Of a stretch of 64,000 nucleotides of DNA, positions 20,403 to 32,779 are shown one piece after another (the stretch's first letter is position 1; every line of letters starts with the position of its first letter). The stretch is taken from contig OZ020622.1 of assembly GCA_963971575.1 (NCBI GenBank), forward strand, positions 6,796,279 to 6,860,278, written 5' to 3'. Source of the stretch: Liopterus haemorrhoidalis. Lineage: Eukaryota > Arthropoda > Insecta > Coleoptera > Dytiscidae. A model generated the notes under the pieces. That model did no database searches and had not been told where the DNA came from. It saw only the letters and a list, made by a program, of their open reading frames with translations. Made by a program: the position numbers and the translations under genes.

Positions 20403-21538
20403 ATACGTTTTATTTAGTTTTATAGGTTCTACATTTAATCACCTTAAGTATCGCAATTTATTGTTAAATATGCACACTTTTTCTTGGACATTTTTTTTTT
20501 TTTATTTATTTAGCAAAATTTTATGTTAAACAAGAAACGTGTTCATGTTTAATAAATGTAAAATTAATAGTAAGAATAAAGGTATATGCTGATGCATTCA
20601 AATTTCGCGGTCCCACGATTTTAGTTCTCGATGTGTTGGTAGAGTGCCATACGGTCAACATTTTTAACGGTATGTTGCTTCTTGAGTCTATTGTTTTGTG
20701 CATTCGACGCATATTTGCAGAAAATGTGTCAAAATGTAGCTAAAGCTTCATTCTACAAAAATATTTTTAGCTATTTTGTTCGACTGTGAAAACTACTAGT
20801 GAAACTATTATTTCAGTATATATTTCTAGATAGAGGTCATCCTAGCTGAGTTGTGTTTTAAACGCCAAGTCACTTACCGTTAAATCTACCTAGTGTCGGA
20901 TCCTCTCTCATCATTAAATGAAACGCTTATCCCAGTTTTAATATGATCCTTTAACTTTACGAGTAGCTGGTGCCCTTTTAAAAGTCATACGTGTTAAACA
21001 TGTATCTCAAAGGACATGTGCCTGTTAATAAAGTTGATGGCACCTCTGGGGACAACATGCCATGGTTAATTGAATAATTGCTCCATCTGTCTCCCTGTCA
21101 TCGTCTTTAATGTAATTTGTGAGGTACATATAAAACGTAAGTAAGGTGCCCTTGGCTAGCAAAATCACTACAAGATTTAAGACGCGACATACATTAAGAA
21201 AACGTAAATTAAATAATAAAGAAAAATTGTGGGTGGAAAGTAGCATACAAAAATAACTGAGAAAAATAAAGATGAATAATTTACTTTAAGAACGATAAGT
21301 AAAAAAAGCAAAGGCCCAGTAATAAAGATATAAGGAATTATGTTATAGACGTAATAATGTGGGTAGCATGAATGGTGTGTGGAATCTTAAATGAATGAAT
21401 ATGTTTTGAAGATGAAATTCGAATAACGGACAATGATTAAATTCTGTGGGAGCTGCATTCCTTCCCAGTTTCTTAAGTGTTTTATTGTTTCTGGTCCTTC
21501 TCTGCAGAACCTATATGTTTTTTCTGTTTCTTCCAACA
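20403..21538. other. intergenic, no gene recognised
   Basis: About 1.1 kb. Several short frames exist on both strands but none shows a domain, and composition is plain AT-rich. Confidence 0.5.
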
Positions 21539-22152
21539 GTAGGAGAGACTGCTGGCTCTGGTGCAGGGGCAAAAAACGCAACCTGCAATACACGCTCAAC
21601 CAGAAATCCTTATCGAGTCGGAAGTCTTAAAATTTGTTTTTTCCGGTGGGTAATTTGAATCCTGACGAGGTGTAATTCGATCAGTTGTTTTTTCCGGTGT
21701 GTAATTTGAACTCTGACGAGATGTAACTTGTTCAACCTGTCTGTTCGACCTATTCAACCTGTCTATTAGACCTGTTCAACCTGTCTGTTCAATCTGTTAA
21801 ACCTGTCTGTTTGACTTGTTCAACTTGTCTGTTCAACCTGTTCGAAGAGACCTGTTGAACAGGTCGAACAGGTCGAATAGACAGGTTGAACAGGTCGAAC
21901 AGGCAGATTGAACAGGTTACACCTCGTCATCAAATTACACACCGGAAAAAACAACTGATCAAATTACACCTCGTCATGATTCAAATTACACACTGAAAAA
22001 AACAACTGATCAAATTAAACCTCGTCAGGATTTAAATTACACACCGAAGAACACAACTGATAAGACTTCCGCCCCGATAAAGATTTCCGGTTGAGCGTGT
22101 GTTGCAGGTTGCGTTTTTTGCCCCTGCACCAGAACCAGCCAATCGCACCTAC
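21539..22152. mobile_element. foldback element, copy 2
   Basis: About 614 bp. The termini match copy 1 (AGGGGCAAAAAACGCAACCT at each end in inverted orientation), but the core is different. It has repeated modules TGTAATTTGAA and CCTGACGAGGTGTAA in the arms, and a centre of repeated CAACCTGTCTGTTCGACC words that fold back on GGTCGAACAGGTCGAATAG. Almost the whole length can form one hairpin. Left flank TTCCAACA and right flank TTCCATCC may be a decayed 8-bp duplication. Confidence 0.8.
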
Positions 22153-22439
22153 TTCCATCCAATAATTATTATCTCTGTCGTCGTTCCGCACATTAAAATT
22201 TTGCGATTACCTTCTGGTTCCTCGTTCCTTCTGCCAGGTATCTGGCTAATCCGATAGTGGTTATATCTTTGTAGACTTTATTATATGTAGATTTTTTTAT
22301 TCTGTTATACTGTTCTTGTAACTGCTCTTATTTTTGTACTATTATGTTTATCGTTTGTTGAGATGCTCTTCTTCTTTTTGCGACCTCTTCTATGTAAAAA
22401 CAGTTTTATTCGTAATATTTTTCATGTTTCATTTTCCAT

Positions 22440-22740
22440 TTGGTCGGTTTTCAGCTTTCTCTCTTTCCATCACTCTTCTAATATTTTATTTTCTGTCAAT
22501 ATGACTCGCTCCTCATATTTTATGGCTCTTGTTATTTTTCTTATTTTCTCCCTCTTGGTTTCTTCTAGAATGACATAAGTTGGTGTTTGTTGGTTGAGTC
22601 CCAGGATCCATTTAAGGTATTTTCCGTGTATTTGTTCTATTCCTTCTTCTTCTTTCCCCTCATATTTCCACTCCATATACGCATTACGCACTTAATCAAA
22701 GTATCAAACATATACATTCTGGGTTTGAAATTGCCCCCAA
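22440..22740 (-). pseudogene. LINE ORF2 C-terminal fragment
   Basis: On the minus strand 22470-22691 reads GIEQIHGKYLKWILGLNQQT and PTYVILEETKREKIR. This fits the post-RT segment of LINE ORF2 proteins of the form WGW-x-E-x-IERIQ-x-RYLRWVLGV with TPGYIVREE. A matching upstream piece (MFDTLIKCVMRIW) lies in another frame to about 22740. Truncated and frameshifted. Confidence 0.65.
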
Positions 22741-22741
22741 A

Positions 22742-23270
22742 ATTTCTCCCGCCTAATCCTCAAACTTGAAATAAATTTATTAAAAAACTGTCTAAATTAC
22801 ACAAATCCATTTAAAAATACACATCACATCTTGGTCATGTGACGAAAAATAATATTGTGGGCCGCTTAGTTTCAAAAAGGAAGAATTTAAAGTAACAATT
22901 AAGTGAAAAATAAGTAATTTGAATATAATTTGAACATTGTATAATTAATATAGTTGGTTCATAAAGGAGATTCCATTTAGAACGCTTCATTGTTCTTAGT
23001 ATTGTAATTATAATTACTGTTTAAGTTTCATAGTTACAATTACTGAGTGAGACACCGCAAGTTTTCACGGCACTTTGATTCTCTATTTATTGTAGAATGA
23101 TTGTGGCGACATGGAATAGCTAGCACAGAATAATTTAAACACTAAGTAGATACTTAAACTATTTCAAATGATGGTAATGAAAATTGTAAATTAAAATATA
23201 TAAATTCGTTCGTTTCATAGCAGTGCCATATACTTTGAAAAAGTATTTCACATACCAAATACGGATCAAA
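22742..23270. other. intergenic, no feature seen
   Basis: About 530 AT-rich bases without recognised signal. Confidence 0.5.
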
Positions 23271-23271
23271 G

Positions 23272-23400
23272 TCGGCCTTGGTAGCGTAAAGGTAGCGCTC
23301 TTACTTCAAGAGGCAAAGGTCCCTGGTTCGAATCCCGGTTAGGGCATGGATGTTCGTGAGTCACAGTGTAATTAGGATATTTAGTCCTGTTCTGTGGTTA
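23272..23400 (+). repeat. tRNA-derived SINE
   Basis: Starts with a tRNA-like head: A-box region GGTAGCGTAAAGGTAGCGC and B-box GGTTCGAATCCC (~23325), then GGTTAGGGCATGGATG and an unrelated tail. The head lacks a pairing acceptor stem, so it is not a tRNA gene. Similar AAGTATTT and CCAAATAC words flank it on both sides, possibly a target duplication but confounded by the repeat array it sits in. Confidence 0.7.
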
Positions 23401-23402
23401 AA

Positions 23403-23885
23403 GAAAAAAGTATTTGAAACACCAAATACTTTTAAAAATATAATATTTGAAATAATGAATTTCGAATACTGTAAATGTATTTGAAATACTAGAAGTATTT
23501 TAAATAATGTATTTCAAATAGTTAAAATTTTTGAAATAATAGGGAAATATTTGAAATATTAAGAAATATTTGAAATATTAAGAAATATTTAAAATATTTT
23601 AAATAATAGGGATTGGAATTTTATCTTAAATTTTAAATACTAGGAAATATTTGAAATTTAAGAAAATATTTGAAATAATAGAGAAATATTTGAAATTTCA
23701 GGAAATATTTAAAATATTAGAAATTATTTGAAATAATATGCATATATTTGAAATACTGGGGAAATATTTGAAATTATAGGGAAATTTTTGAAATAATAGG
23801 AAGTATTTGAAATACTAGGAAAATATTTCAAACACTAGGAAATTTATGAAATATGTATTAGGGGAATATTTAAAATACTAGGGAA
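23403..23885. repeat. AT-rich minisatellite (GGAAATATTTGAAAT units)
   Basis: Nearly 480 bp of irregular tandem units of about 17-20 bp built on AAATATTTGAAATAATAGG. No coding capacity. Confidence 0.8.
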
Positions 23886-24391
23886 TTACTTACAGAGCAT
23901 AGAGTGCAGTGTTCAGTAGGTTTCATTTACTATTATACATTATGATTCAACCTATTGTTTGAACTACTTTAGTTTTTTGTTATTAAGGTATCAAAAAAGA
24001 TTAATCATTTATAGTAGTGAAATACTTATAAATAAAATAACACATTGTTAATAGGAAGAAATACATTTGTGAAAATTTATTGCGAGGTAATTTTAACAAA
24101 CAATATTTAAAAAAATGGAAGCTGGTAGTACTCAAATAAAGAATAAAAATAATGAAAAAACTGTTTATTTTTATGTAATTATAAAAAAGATATTCCTAGA
24201 CATCTAACATTCTGTTGTTTTCTTACACTTATTAAATACCTACAAAACCCTGAAATGTGTGAGTTTTATAAGTATTTAATAAGTGTGAATTAAACAGATA
24301 TTTAATTCACTCTTAAAATATTTTTTTTAGTATACCTTTAACAGTACATATTCCAAGTTCACACTTGACCCTTTGCAATCCAGCCTAGTGA
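23886..24391. other. intergenic, no gene recognised
   Basis: About 500 AT-rich bases. ACACTTATTAAATAC (~24226) and GTATTTAATAAGTGTGA (~24272) form a short inverted pair. Confidence 0.5.
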
Positions 24392-24510
24392 TATACAAAG
24401 TATAGTATACAAAGTATAGTATACAAAGTATATTATACAAAGTATAGTATACAAAGTATAGTATACAAAGTATAGTATACAAAGTATAGTATACCTAGTA
24501 TAGTATACAA
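24392..24510. repeat. 14-bp tandem array (ATACAAAGTATAGT)
   Basis: About eight units of ATACAAAGTATAGT, with variants in units 3 and 8. Each unit is partly self-complementary (ACTATACTTTGTAT), so the array can form hairpins. Confidence 0.85.
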
Positions 24511-26569
24511 ACAACTCCAGCACTATATTAGTTACTTTCGTACATTAATAAGTTTTTACTGTTAAGTCAATGGTTGGAGGTTTTTAAAAATTTTAATTTT
24601 TAGAGTTTTCCCGCCATAACTCTAAATATTTATCCAATCAAAAAAATGCATTTAGATAAAAGATTTATTCTAAACAAGTTTTGTAATTTAAGTTTTTGCT
24701 GAAATTACACTAATTTGCTCGACAAATTCTTCAAAACAAAAAAAAAGAGACAAATTCTTAAAATCCGCAAATTATCGCCGGACGTTGAAGTGTTAAGATA
24801 AACACATGTATCAGTTTATACAAAAGCTGATTTATTCATATTTTAATTGTCGCATTATCGGTGACAACGAAGTGCAACGGCTTAAATTTTTTTCATCAAA
24901 AGTGAATAAATCTGTAAGAACGAAAATATAATTCAATGTTTTGAATTTTATAATTTAATATCTGAGCAGATGCGATATGTAAAGTAAAACGTACATTTTG
25001 CGAGGTGCAAATAAATATATATTTTGAAATGCTGCAACACAATGCTTGGTAGCGTACAATGCATGTATTATATTCTAAAATATGATGTTGTAAAGTGAAT
25101 ATCAAAGTCTACATTCGAGTATTGAATATTACATATTCCGTTCTATAGTTGCATCGTTTCGCGTTTTGTAAAGCAACAATAAGGCGACCTGTATTGTACG
25201 TGTGTTCTCTATAATATTTCATTATAACATCAAAGAATTAAACAGATGCACTTTATGGAACAATCGAATTGTAATACAGTTTAATATATTAGATATTCAA
25301 TACTGTTTTAGTAAAATTCTCTTTTCAATTTTGAAATTCCTCATACAACTCCATGTGCTTGTTCCATAAGACGTATATTTACAGGTATCTTTTATACTAC
25401 AGCAAGCCAAATGGTTGCACAAAAACATTTCTCGTCAATTGTGCTGCCAAGATATTTAAACTTGGTCACAGGTTTTAATTTTTATTGACAATATATTCTT
25501 TGTATACAATTGTGTGTTATGGAAAGAGTAAACTATAAAAAGAAACGTTCTGAAAATATCTGGGACAGAAAAAGTTGTAGAAGTGTGTAGCCTCTGGCGA
25601 ACAAAGCTGTCAAGGAAATAAAGATGTAGTGAAGAAAATAAACTAGTGTGAAATGATGTGAAGTTTTTGGCGTTCTCTTATCACTGCAGTTATATTAAGA
25701 AGGAAACTTCTCGTGTTCTCAGAACTAGGGGTGGAGAAGACACGATAAGAACTATAAATAAAAGAAATTAAGAGGCAAAAGCAAATAAATCCGAAAGTTA
25801 AACTGAGAAACTAATGGAAGAAAATTGTAAAAAACATACAGTAAAAATTTAAATTTAAATAATATTACTTTTATAAATATAACCAAGATAAAATATATAT
25901 TGGAGAAGTGAATGAATATTTAAAAATTGATGTGATGTATGAAATTGACATTTAAAAATAAAAATTTGCTTCTTGATCCATGAATTAAGAGGTTTCATTT
26001 GATATGCCATTCAAAATTAAAAAAATATATATTAATGTTTTCATTGAATACATATTTGTTTATATTTATCTCAGGATGTGCTTTTTGAACTTTCAGTAAT
26101 TTTTCTATATGTGGGTAAGAAAGTTGTATAAGCATACCAAATATCAACTGTCTACGTTAAGCCGTTTGGCTACAACTTCTACCGTACAGACAGACTGACA
26201 GACACATAAATGACGTTGTTAAAATGTTCCACTAACTCTGGCTGGATGCTGTAGATGTTCTACCAAACCAACGTGATGCTGAAGATGTTCTACCAAACCA
26301 GCTTTTTGACCAACCAAAGTTCTTTATCCGGCTCGAAGGACCAATGTTAAGGAGCAGTATCCTTTTTCTCATTTATATTATATTTATTTTATTGCAGTAC
26401 TTTTATAAACTTTTATAAAGTAAGGAATGAGTTACAATTAATATATAAACATAGATATGTTTTTCTTTTTTAATTTAATTTAAATTAATTCTCTGACAAT
26501 TTTATTTTATTTTGTGACTTTTTAACCTAGGTATGTAAAAATCTTAATTTGTGGTTTATCGTATTATTA
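24511..26569. other. intergenic, 2 kb, no gene recognised
   Basis: AT-rich with only short frames. A 26-bp phrase ending GATGTTCTACCAAACCA is repeated in tandem near 26245-26300. It is preceded by CAGACAGACTGACAGACAC at ~26190, of the kind common in insect repeats. Confidence 0.5.
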
Positions 26570-26571
26570 TT

Positions 26572-26618
<47 letters not shown>

Positions 26619-26650
26619 CTTATTTATTTATTTATTTATTTATTTATTTT
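26570..26650. repeat. TTTA microsatellite
   Basis: About twenty tetranucleotide units with a single ACTT interruption. Confidence 0.9.
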
Positions 26651-26914
26651 CATTTTTAATATTACTATTCTTTTAACATTTTGTTGTAGTTTGATATTGA
26701 TTATATTTTGTAAAATTTACTTCATTAATTTTATATTGAGAAAAAAACAAACTGTATCATAAATTATAGCTACATTTTTTAATCTAGCTCTGATGAAGAT
26801 TTAAAAATAAATCTAAACGTTAGCGAAGTTAAAATATTGTTTTAACTTTAATTTCGGACCAGTCTGAATCCCATTACTTCCTCATCATATTTAATTTACA
26901 GGCCTTTGCTGCTG

Positions 26915-27035
26915 TAGATATTAGCCAGGATAATTTTTATTTGTGAAAAATTCCATGCCTGAACGGGATTCGAATCCGAGACCTTAGCAATGTAGAGCAC
27001 ATGTGTTACCATTACGCTACGCCGGTCGGCAAACA
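26915..27035 (-). repeat. tRNA-derived SINE, family A copy 1
   Basis: Reverse complement starts GCCGACCGGCGTAGCGTAAT, continues through the B-box GATTCGAATCCCG and then CAGGCATGGAATTTTTCAC and TTATCCTGGCTAATATC. Copies lie at 55090-55218 and 57735-57825, all on the minus strand. Confidence 0.8.
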
Positions 27036-27045
27036 CAGATATTGA

Positions 27046-28427
27046 AAGATATCTCACGCTATTTCCATTGTCAAAACCGTTTATTAAAATGTTTTTTTTT
27101 TTAGTAATCATATTTTTTGAAGAAACCAGCATATCACAGTCAAAAAATGGCCATTTACAATAAAATTTAAATTGAATGATGTAAAAGAGAGATGTTGCCT
27201 AGCAACAAGAATAGCATGCTAATAAATGTGTATTTTAAATACATTGTTTTTAAAACTATTCTAAACAGACGTTATAAGGGTTTTTTGGTGGTCATACCTA
27301 CAAACCCTAAAAATGACAACGTCGTTTGGTTTCTATGACTACTAGATCATAGTAAAGCCGGAAATTTTGGAGCCTACCTAGTAGTTATTCAAGAATCATC
27401 ATCATCATCATCATTGGCGCGCCAGCCCGAAATGATCCAAGGCCTCCTGTTTCCAGGTTTCGTGACCATGTTTTCAATCTACGTAGTCAGGAGTAATATG
27501 GTCAGTATTACGCTCGTTTTTAGTGTACACAGAAAGGCACCTACAGTTTAAAGCTGGTTGCAAACGGATAAGCAGAACCCGTAATTTGTATAAATATTTT
27601 TTACACAAATTATTTGACATAAGCAGGAATTGAACTCACGTCCGTGCCCTTGCACAACGGTTAAGTAACGGGTACAGATAATTTAATGTTTGCAGCTACA
27701 TGCTTGCTTTCAAGAATACCCTTGCAAATAAATAAATTATGATGATAATGACATAGATTGTCATTAATGTTTGCTATCCTAGCGCTTTTGACAACGTAAT
27801 AATAATCTATACATATATGCTAATAAAGCAAAGGAAACAGAGATTGACATTACTAAGTCGGAATTTAGGGTTGATTAAAGAGAGATATATTACTAGATAT
27901 TCGATTTCCAAAACGACTGAAACAACTACCATGTAGAAAAACTGAATTTAGAAATATCATCTTTAAACTGCGTAAATAAAAAATGAAAACAAGCAATTTT
28001 CTATGCAATATTTTATCAAACGAAAAATAGAAACAATAATAAACCTACAAACAAATACTAACAAATTATAGATTACTTCTGATGGTTAAAAACTGAAGAA
28101 ATGTGTATCTTTAAAAATATATTCGTTATAAATCTGTCAGACACAGTATCCCAATAATGAAGTTTTAGAATCGAAATGTAATTGGGCTATTTAAGACGCT
28201 GACGTCGACTACACGACCTGAATACCACTAACGCCAATTAAGTATCTTCATTAGCCACTACTTGTTATTGGCATTACTGAAATTATTGTCAGCTTGATAA
28301 ACACAGAGGTGAATGGAATGGGACAGGTCACAGTTCCAACTGAAATAAAATATTCACGTAGGATCGCGTAATCAAGGCGGTTCATCATATTACGTCATAA
28401 TCTCAATAACAAAATACCACTATATAA
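27046..28427. other. intergenic with possible LINE/SINE debris
   Basis: About 1.4 kb. A CATCATCATCATCATTGGCG string at ~27398 is of the type found at ends of insect LINEs. A GAATTGAACTCACGTCCG string (~27630), read in reverse, resembles a degenerate tRNA B-box. Neither is enough for a call. Confidence 0.35.
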
Positions 28428-28735
28428 TTTTTTACCGACCGCCAACATATATGAGGATGGTATTGTGATCATACCGATTTTAAAATTTCGAGATTTCGAT
28501 GGATCTACAAGAATTGAGGTCCCTACATAACGTTTTGACTATTTTTAGCACGATGTATATCTGTCTGTCTGTCTGTCGGGTCTATCGGTCTGTCTTTCGG
28601 TCCGTGTAAACGTGCAGAACAAATTCGGCTAAAAGGATTTTTATGAAACTTCATATTTAAGCTTTTGACATCAATGGCATGAGTTGATCAACTTTTGGTA
28701 AAAATTAGTTAACTAGAAATGGGAGTGTGTATTCC
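28428..28735 (+). repeat. dispersed repeat D, copy 1
   Basis: Begins TTTACCGACCGCCAACATAT and continues with a TCTG run (~28560) and AAATTCGGCTAAAAGGATTT. It matches 51103-51440 closely and 47898-48160 partly, same orientation. No coding capacity; the family is not one I can name. Confidence 0.8.
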
Positions 28736-29302
28736 AATTATTTTAACAAAGACAACAATATTTTTATCAAAGCTTAGATACATTTATTGATTTAAAGACC
28801 TTTGTGAAATAGTTTAATGTATATTCTTCCTATTTTTTGTCATTTATCTGGTTTAAAATTGATGTCAAAAAATATCTGTTATTCATAAAAATTTCAATTT
28901 CTCTCGTATTTGATAGAGAAGTGATTCTATTATACTACATATACAACCAGAAATTGGAAATCTATAGAATGAGAGTAACATGTGGATGTGACATAATGCT
29001 GCCAAGCGAATTTAAAAATTTATAATACTATTAGATGAATATACAATTTTCCATAAAACTATTCTAGTTCCCAATCACTCTTAAAAAACTATCTAGTTTT
29101 CGGACTGCGTATAAAGCACCGGAAGGAAAGAGACCTATAGAGTTAAGTTGGAGAGATGGTGTTAAAATCTATGTCTTCAGTGGTGGATTGGGCCGATGGA
29201 CACCGGGAAAATTCGCGGTAAGTCGGTAACAACTAAGGTGGCGAAACCGGCCAAATAATCTTGTGTTTATTTCAAAAGCCGAATGGTTTTGATATTAATA
29301 AA
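28736..29302. other. intergenic, possible LINE trace
   Basis: No gene. At 29101-29210 the plus strand reads KAPEGKRPIELSWRDGV, faintly like the GKRP-x-GRP-x-x-RW-x-DGV segment at the end of some LINE ORF2 proteins. Too short to call. Confidence 0.3.
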
Positions 29303-29620
29303 TTAGCATCTATTGCTTGATTCTAATTCTTTTAACAATATTTTTTCAATTACTTTGTTAAGGTTGGATAACAAACTAATTGACCGGTAATGTTTGCAAT
29401 TTGATGAACCCGGTTTTGAAAAGTTCTTCTTCAGCGGTTTCAAGGATTGGTGCAACTCTCCACGTAATCCTGGGTCAGTTCTTTTAGTTGGACATAGGAG
29501 AGGCAACATTCCACAGCGATTTATTTCTTTTTGTGTGCTCCCATGTTTCTGAAACGTAGGTACAGATACTTTCGATAATAGTCTTGCAGATAACCATTTT
29601 GGTCTTCTTGGATATATCAT
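29303..29620 (-). pseudogene. LINE reverse transcriptase fragment
   Basis: Minus strand. The C-terminal third reads FSKPGSSNCKHYRSISLLSN and LNKVIEKILLKEL. This is RT motif region 1 of Jockey-like LINEs (usual form KPGK-x-P-x-x-YRPISLLS-x-x-x-K-x-xEK). The N-terminal part carries no clear domain and is probably frameshifted. Only a short piece of the enzyme is left. Confidence 0.65.
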
Positions 29621-29850
29621 CGTTCTACGCTTTCCTTATCATGTTTTATTATTTCATCCTCGCTCTTCCTTCTGTTTGATAGGGTGACAATATTTGAATG
29701 ACTGAGAGATTCTGATGATGTTGTCATCTAATTTCTGGAATCTTTCCTGCTGATTAACAAGATACGCAGTCTTCTAGGAACTTATTTCTTTGAAAATTTA
29801 ATTTGCATGCCAGTCGAATTAATCAACTGGTAAATCTACAGATGGCTAGG

Positions 29851-29977
29851 ATTTTTTTTTTTCCTTTTATTTGTTGGTTTTAGCTACTTTGGCTATTAGT
29901 CAGGTAGAAATGAGGAGATTACAATGTTTTAAAAATAACATTTATAATTTGATATTTTCTGCTTTAATATAGTTATA
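29851..29977 (-). repeat. LINE 3' end, copy A (distal part)
   Basis: A T run followed by CCTTTTATTTGTTGGTTTTA: on the minus strand, the 3' end and poly(A) tail of a Jockey-like LINE. It is continuous with 31171-31400, from which it was separated by the DD41D transposon. The same segment occurs uninterrupted at 55765-56084. Confidence 0.7.
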
Positions 29978-31170
29978 CAAGGTGTCTCAAAAGAAATTTT
30001 ATATTTAGTGGATCGATTAAAAAAAAAGTAAGCCGTATATAGAAAAAATGTTTATTAATTATTAAAATACACTTTTTGGGGATTTATTTCTTAAAAATAA
30101 TATCGTCTAAATGTAGACCCTCGCGTTCTCGGCACTCATTTAATCGAACAGTAAAATTACTTATGACGTCTCGGCAGGACTCAGAGATGGCTGCCATTTT
30201 GTGACGGATATTTTCTTTCAAATGCGCCAGTGAAGTCGGTTTATTAGCGTAAACTTTAGATTTAAGATAACCCCATAGGAAAAAGTCCATAGGGGTTAAA
30301 TCTGGACTGCGTGGAGGCCAATTTATGTCACCTCTCCGGGAGATCAATTTGCCTGAGAAAATTTCACGAACACGTGGCAGAGACATATTGAACGTGTGTG
30401 AAGTTGCTCCGTCCTGTTGGAACCATGGTCTTTGGTTATAGCCAGGAAAGTTTTGCAGTTCAGGTACCAAGAAGTTGTCTAACATCTCCACATAACGCTC
30501 TGAATTCACTGTAACTGCACGCCCCCTTTCGTCTTCAAAAAAGTAAGGGCCGATAATTCCTCGCGCCGACATCGCAGCCCATACGGTCACTTTAGGCGAA
30601 TGTAGGGGTTTCTGATGTTTGCGTTTCGGATTCGTTGCACTCCAGTAGCGGCAGTTCTGCTTAGTTACGTGGCCATTAAGATGAAAATGAGCTTCATCCG
30701 AAAACAAAATGTTGGTAAACGTTGAAAATCTCTCAATCACCTGATTTACGAAATTTAGCCTCTGACTGGCATCTTGGGGCTTTAATTCTTGCACCAATTG
30801 AATTTTGTAGGGGTGCAGCTTTAGGTCTTTGTGCATAATGCGATGTAATGATGATCTATGCACATTTAAAGCACTTGCGCGCTTCCGAATTGAAAGGTTC
30901 GGGTCGTCACGAACAGACTGATTAACATTCTCCACGTTTTCTACCGTTCTTGATATGTCGAATGAGAGGAATGCTTGGCGCATCATTTAAGTGGCGAAAA
31001 CCTCGAATACTGCAGAATTTTCTACGCGCTACACGCGGAATCACCGTTTTTGTAAAACTCTAAAATTCCCAAGAGCCAGGCTACCGATTGACATAACCCC
31101 CGCGCCCCTCTGATACGTTGCGTTCACGCAGTAAGCTAAATAAATATAAAATTTCTTTTGAGATACCTTG
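29978..31170 (-). mobile_element. DD41D Tc1/mariner element, copy 1
   Basis: 1193 bp bounded by TA (29976-29977, 31171-31172). The ends are inverted repeats, CAAGGTGTCTCAAAAGAAAT on the left and CAAGGTATCTCAAAAGAAAT on the right in reverse complement. Compared with copy 2 (35132-36441) it has two internal deletions in the N-terminal coding region, one of about 60 bp and one of about 50 bp. The empty site is preserved in the paralogous LINE end at ~55879. Confidence 0.92.
30084..30986 (-). pseudogene. DD41D transposase, N-terminally deleted
   Basis: 300-codon open frame on the minus strand. Catalytic residues in this frame: D97 in FSDEAHFHLNG, D192 in FQQDGATSHT and D234 in LTPMDFFLWGYLK, with 41 residues between the last two. 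DD41D is the spacing of rosa-like mariner relatives; the fold is DDE_3/Tc3-like. Residues ~42-50 (VHRSSLHRI) are a helix-turn-helix remnant. The catalytic domain is intact, but the first helix-turn-helix is lost through the deletions, and the initial ~12 residues are read out of frame. Activity is unlikely. It differs from copy 2 at about nine residues over ~259 compared. Confidence 0.85.
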
Positions 31171-31400
31171 TAAATGATTTCGTAAATATCTAGAGAATTA
31201 ATAGCAAGAAGCGTCTGAATATTGGTAGATAAGGATATTTTTTGGACAACTAATTTTATATGAATTAGCTACGATTGCGAAAATGAATTGGGAATTCGAA
31301 CAATAAATGGTTCGAATCGCTGACAGACAAATTATCACACGGACGGAAAGGAGACGAAACCATATTAATTCTATGCATATGATATGGAGAGGTGTGATTA
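31171..31400 (-). pseudogene. LINE ORF2 extreme C-terminus, copy A
   Basis: Minus strand, continuing from 29851-29977 across the transposon. Translation gives CDNLSVSDSNHLLFEFPIHF followed by YPYLPIFRRFLL. This fits the zinc-binding C-terminal segment of Jockey-like LINEs (usual form SVEHILxxCPxY). Frameshifted. Its paralogue lies at 55765-56084. Confidence 0.6.
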
Positions 31401-32779
31401 AATCTAAGCCGGATAAAAGTGCATATTAAAGATCTGCTTTGTTGAGAAGAAAACCAAAGCTTTCTAGGAAGAAGAGGTTGAATTTGACCATAGTATAATC
31501 CTTTGAGCTGTTGAGAATCTATGTATTCTTGTTGCCATTGGTTAGGATTTTAATTTAAATTTTAAAAGAAACTTTCATTATTGTTAAATTGTGTTTGTAT
31601 ATTTTTATGGTGGAACTATTAAAATTTTACTGTCATGTGGTATTTTACTATTGATTTATATGGAATTACATTTAAGCTGATACATGTTTCTATTGGATAT
31701 TTTCAATTTATTTTTTATGTTTGAAATAGATTGTTGATTTTAAATAAATGTTTTGTTTTTTTACTTTTAATTAAAAATTCTGTAAAATGGCAATTATATT
31801 TGTTTGTATATTTGAAGGTGTTTAAAAATAGATGTCGTTCGATTTACTGAAGTAAAGCGTCAATATTTAGAGTATCTCTAGATACATAAACCTATAAAAT
31901 ATTGTACAGAATTGATCTTATAACTCAATAAAATCGGAGCACGTTTTAAATTTTTATGTCTTATGCGATGTTGTAGTGTTAATGTCGTACTTACAACCTT
32001 TTTATGATTTCATTCGAGAAAAGGTGGCAGAAATAATGGGACAGTGAAGATTTGAAAAGCTTGAATACAGGGGTAACTATTTCTGATATTATAAAGGGTC
32101 TTTAAATAAGGGTGATAGTTTTTTCAATAGAGATTTCTCGATCCTGGTATATTATTTACCATATCTATAATCTAGAATTGGATTTGAATTTATTTTACCT
32201 GAGTAAGGTAAAAATACCTTAATGGTAATATTGAAATTTCGTCAAGTATTATAAAAAAATAAACAACTAATTTAAAAAATTTGTTAAATGCCAATATTGA
32301 TGAAACATCATCGAAAAGCTAATGGGGGAGAAAAAATAATTGGTTTAATTTAAAAGAAAAACATCTTTTGTTACTTGTTTCATAAATTAACTTTTACGAA
32401 ACAAATTATAACATTGCAATATCTCGGAATGAAGCTTGTGAAAGGTATTGAGAACGGACGCCTATGGAGTATTACCCGCACTATTAACGAGTGTCTATCA
32501 ATACAAGTAATAACCAAGCAAGAAAGGTCCACACCTCTAAAATTAAAAAATGCAAGTCCTGACCTAAAAAAATGTCCTCACTTCTAAACTAAAAGTGATG
32601 ACCTAAAAATGGTCCTTACGCTGCGCACCTAATAAATTTGTCTCCAAACATTCGGGGGGCAGAGTAATTTACGCCCCCGGACTCCCTGCTAGCGCCACTA
32701 GTGTCTATGGAGTGAAGGTGAAATTGGATATGTACAGAGAGTTCCATAAAAATTGCACAATCGAGCTCAACTCGCTTGT
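31401..32779. other. intergenic, no gene recognised
   Basis: About 1.4 kb, AT-rich, with no domain in any frame. A short inexact repeat of CTCTAAAATTAAAAA-like words occurs near 32530-32600. Confidence 0.5.

Noticed and set aside
23272..23346. tRNA gene with A and B boxes
   Set aside because: The ends do not form an acceptor stem and an unrelated tail follows, which fits a SINE head better.
23403..24510. CRISPR-like array of repeats
   Set aside because: Units are contiguous tandem repeats without unique spacers, and the genome is eukaryotic.
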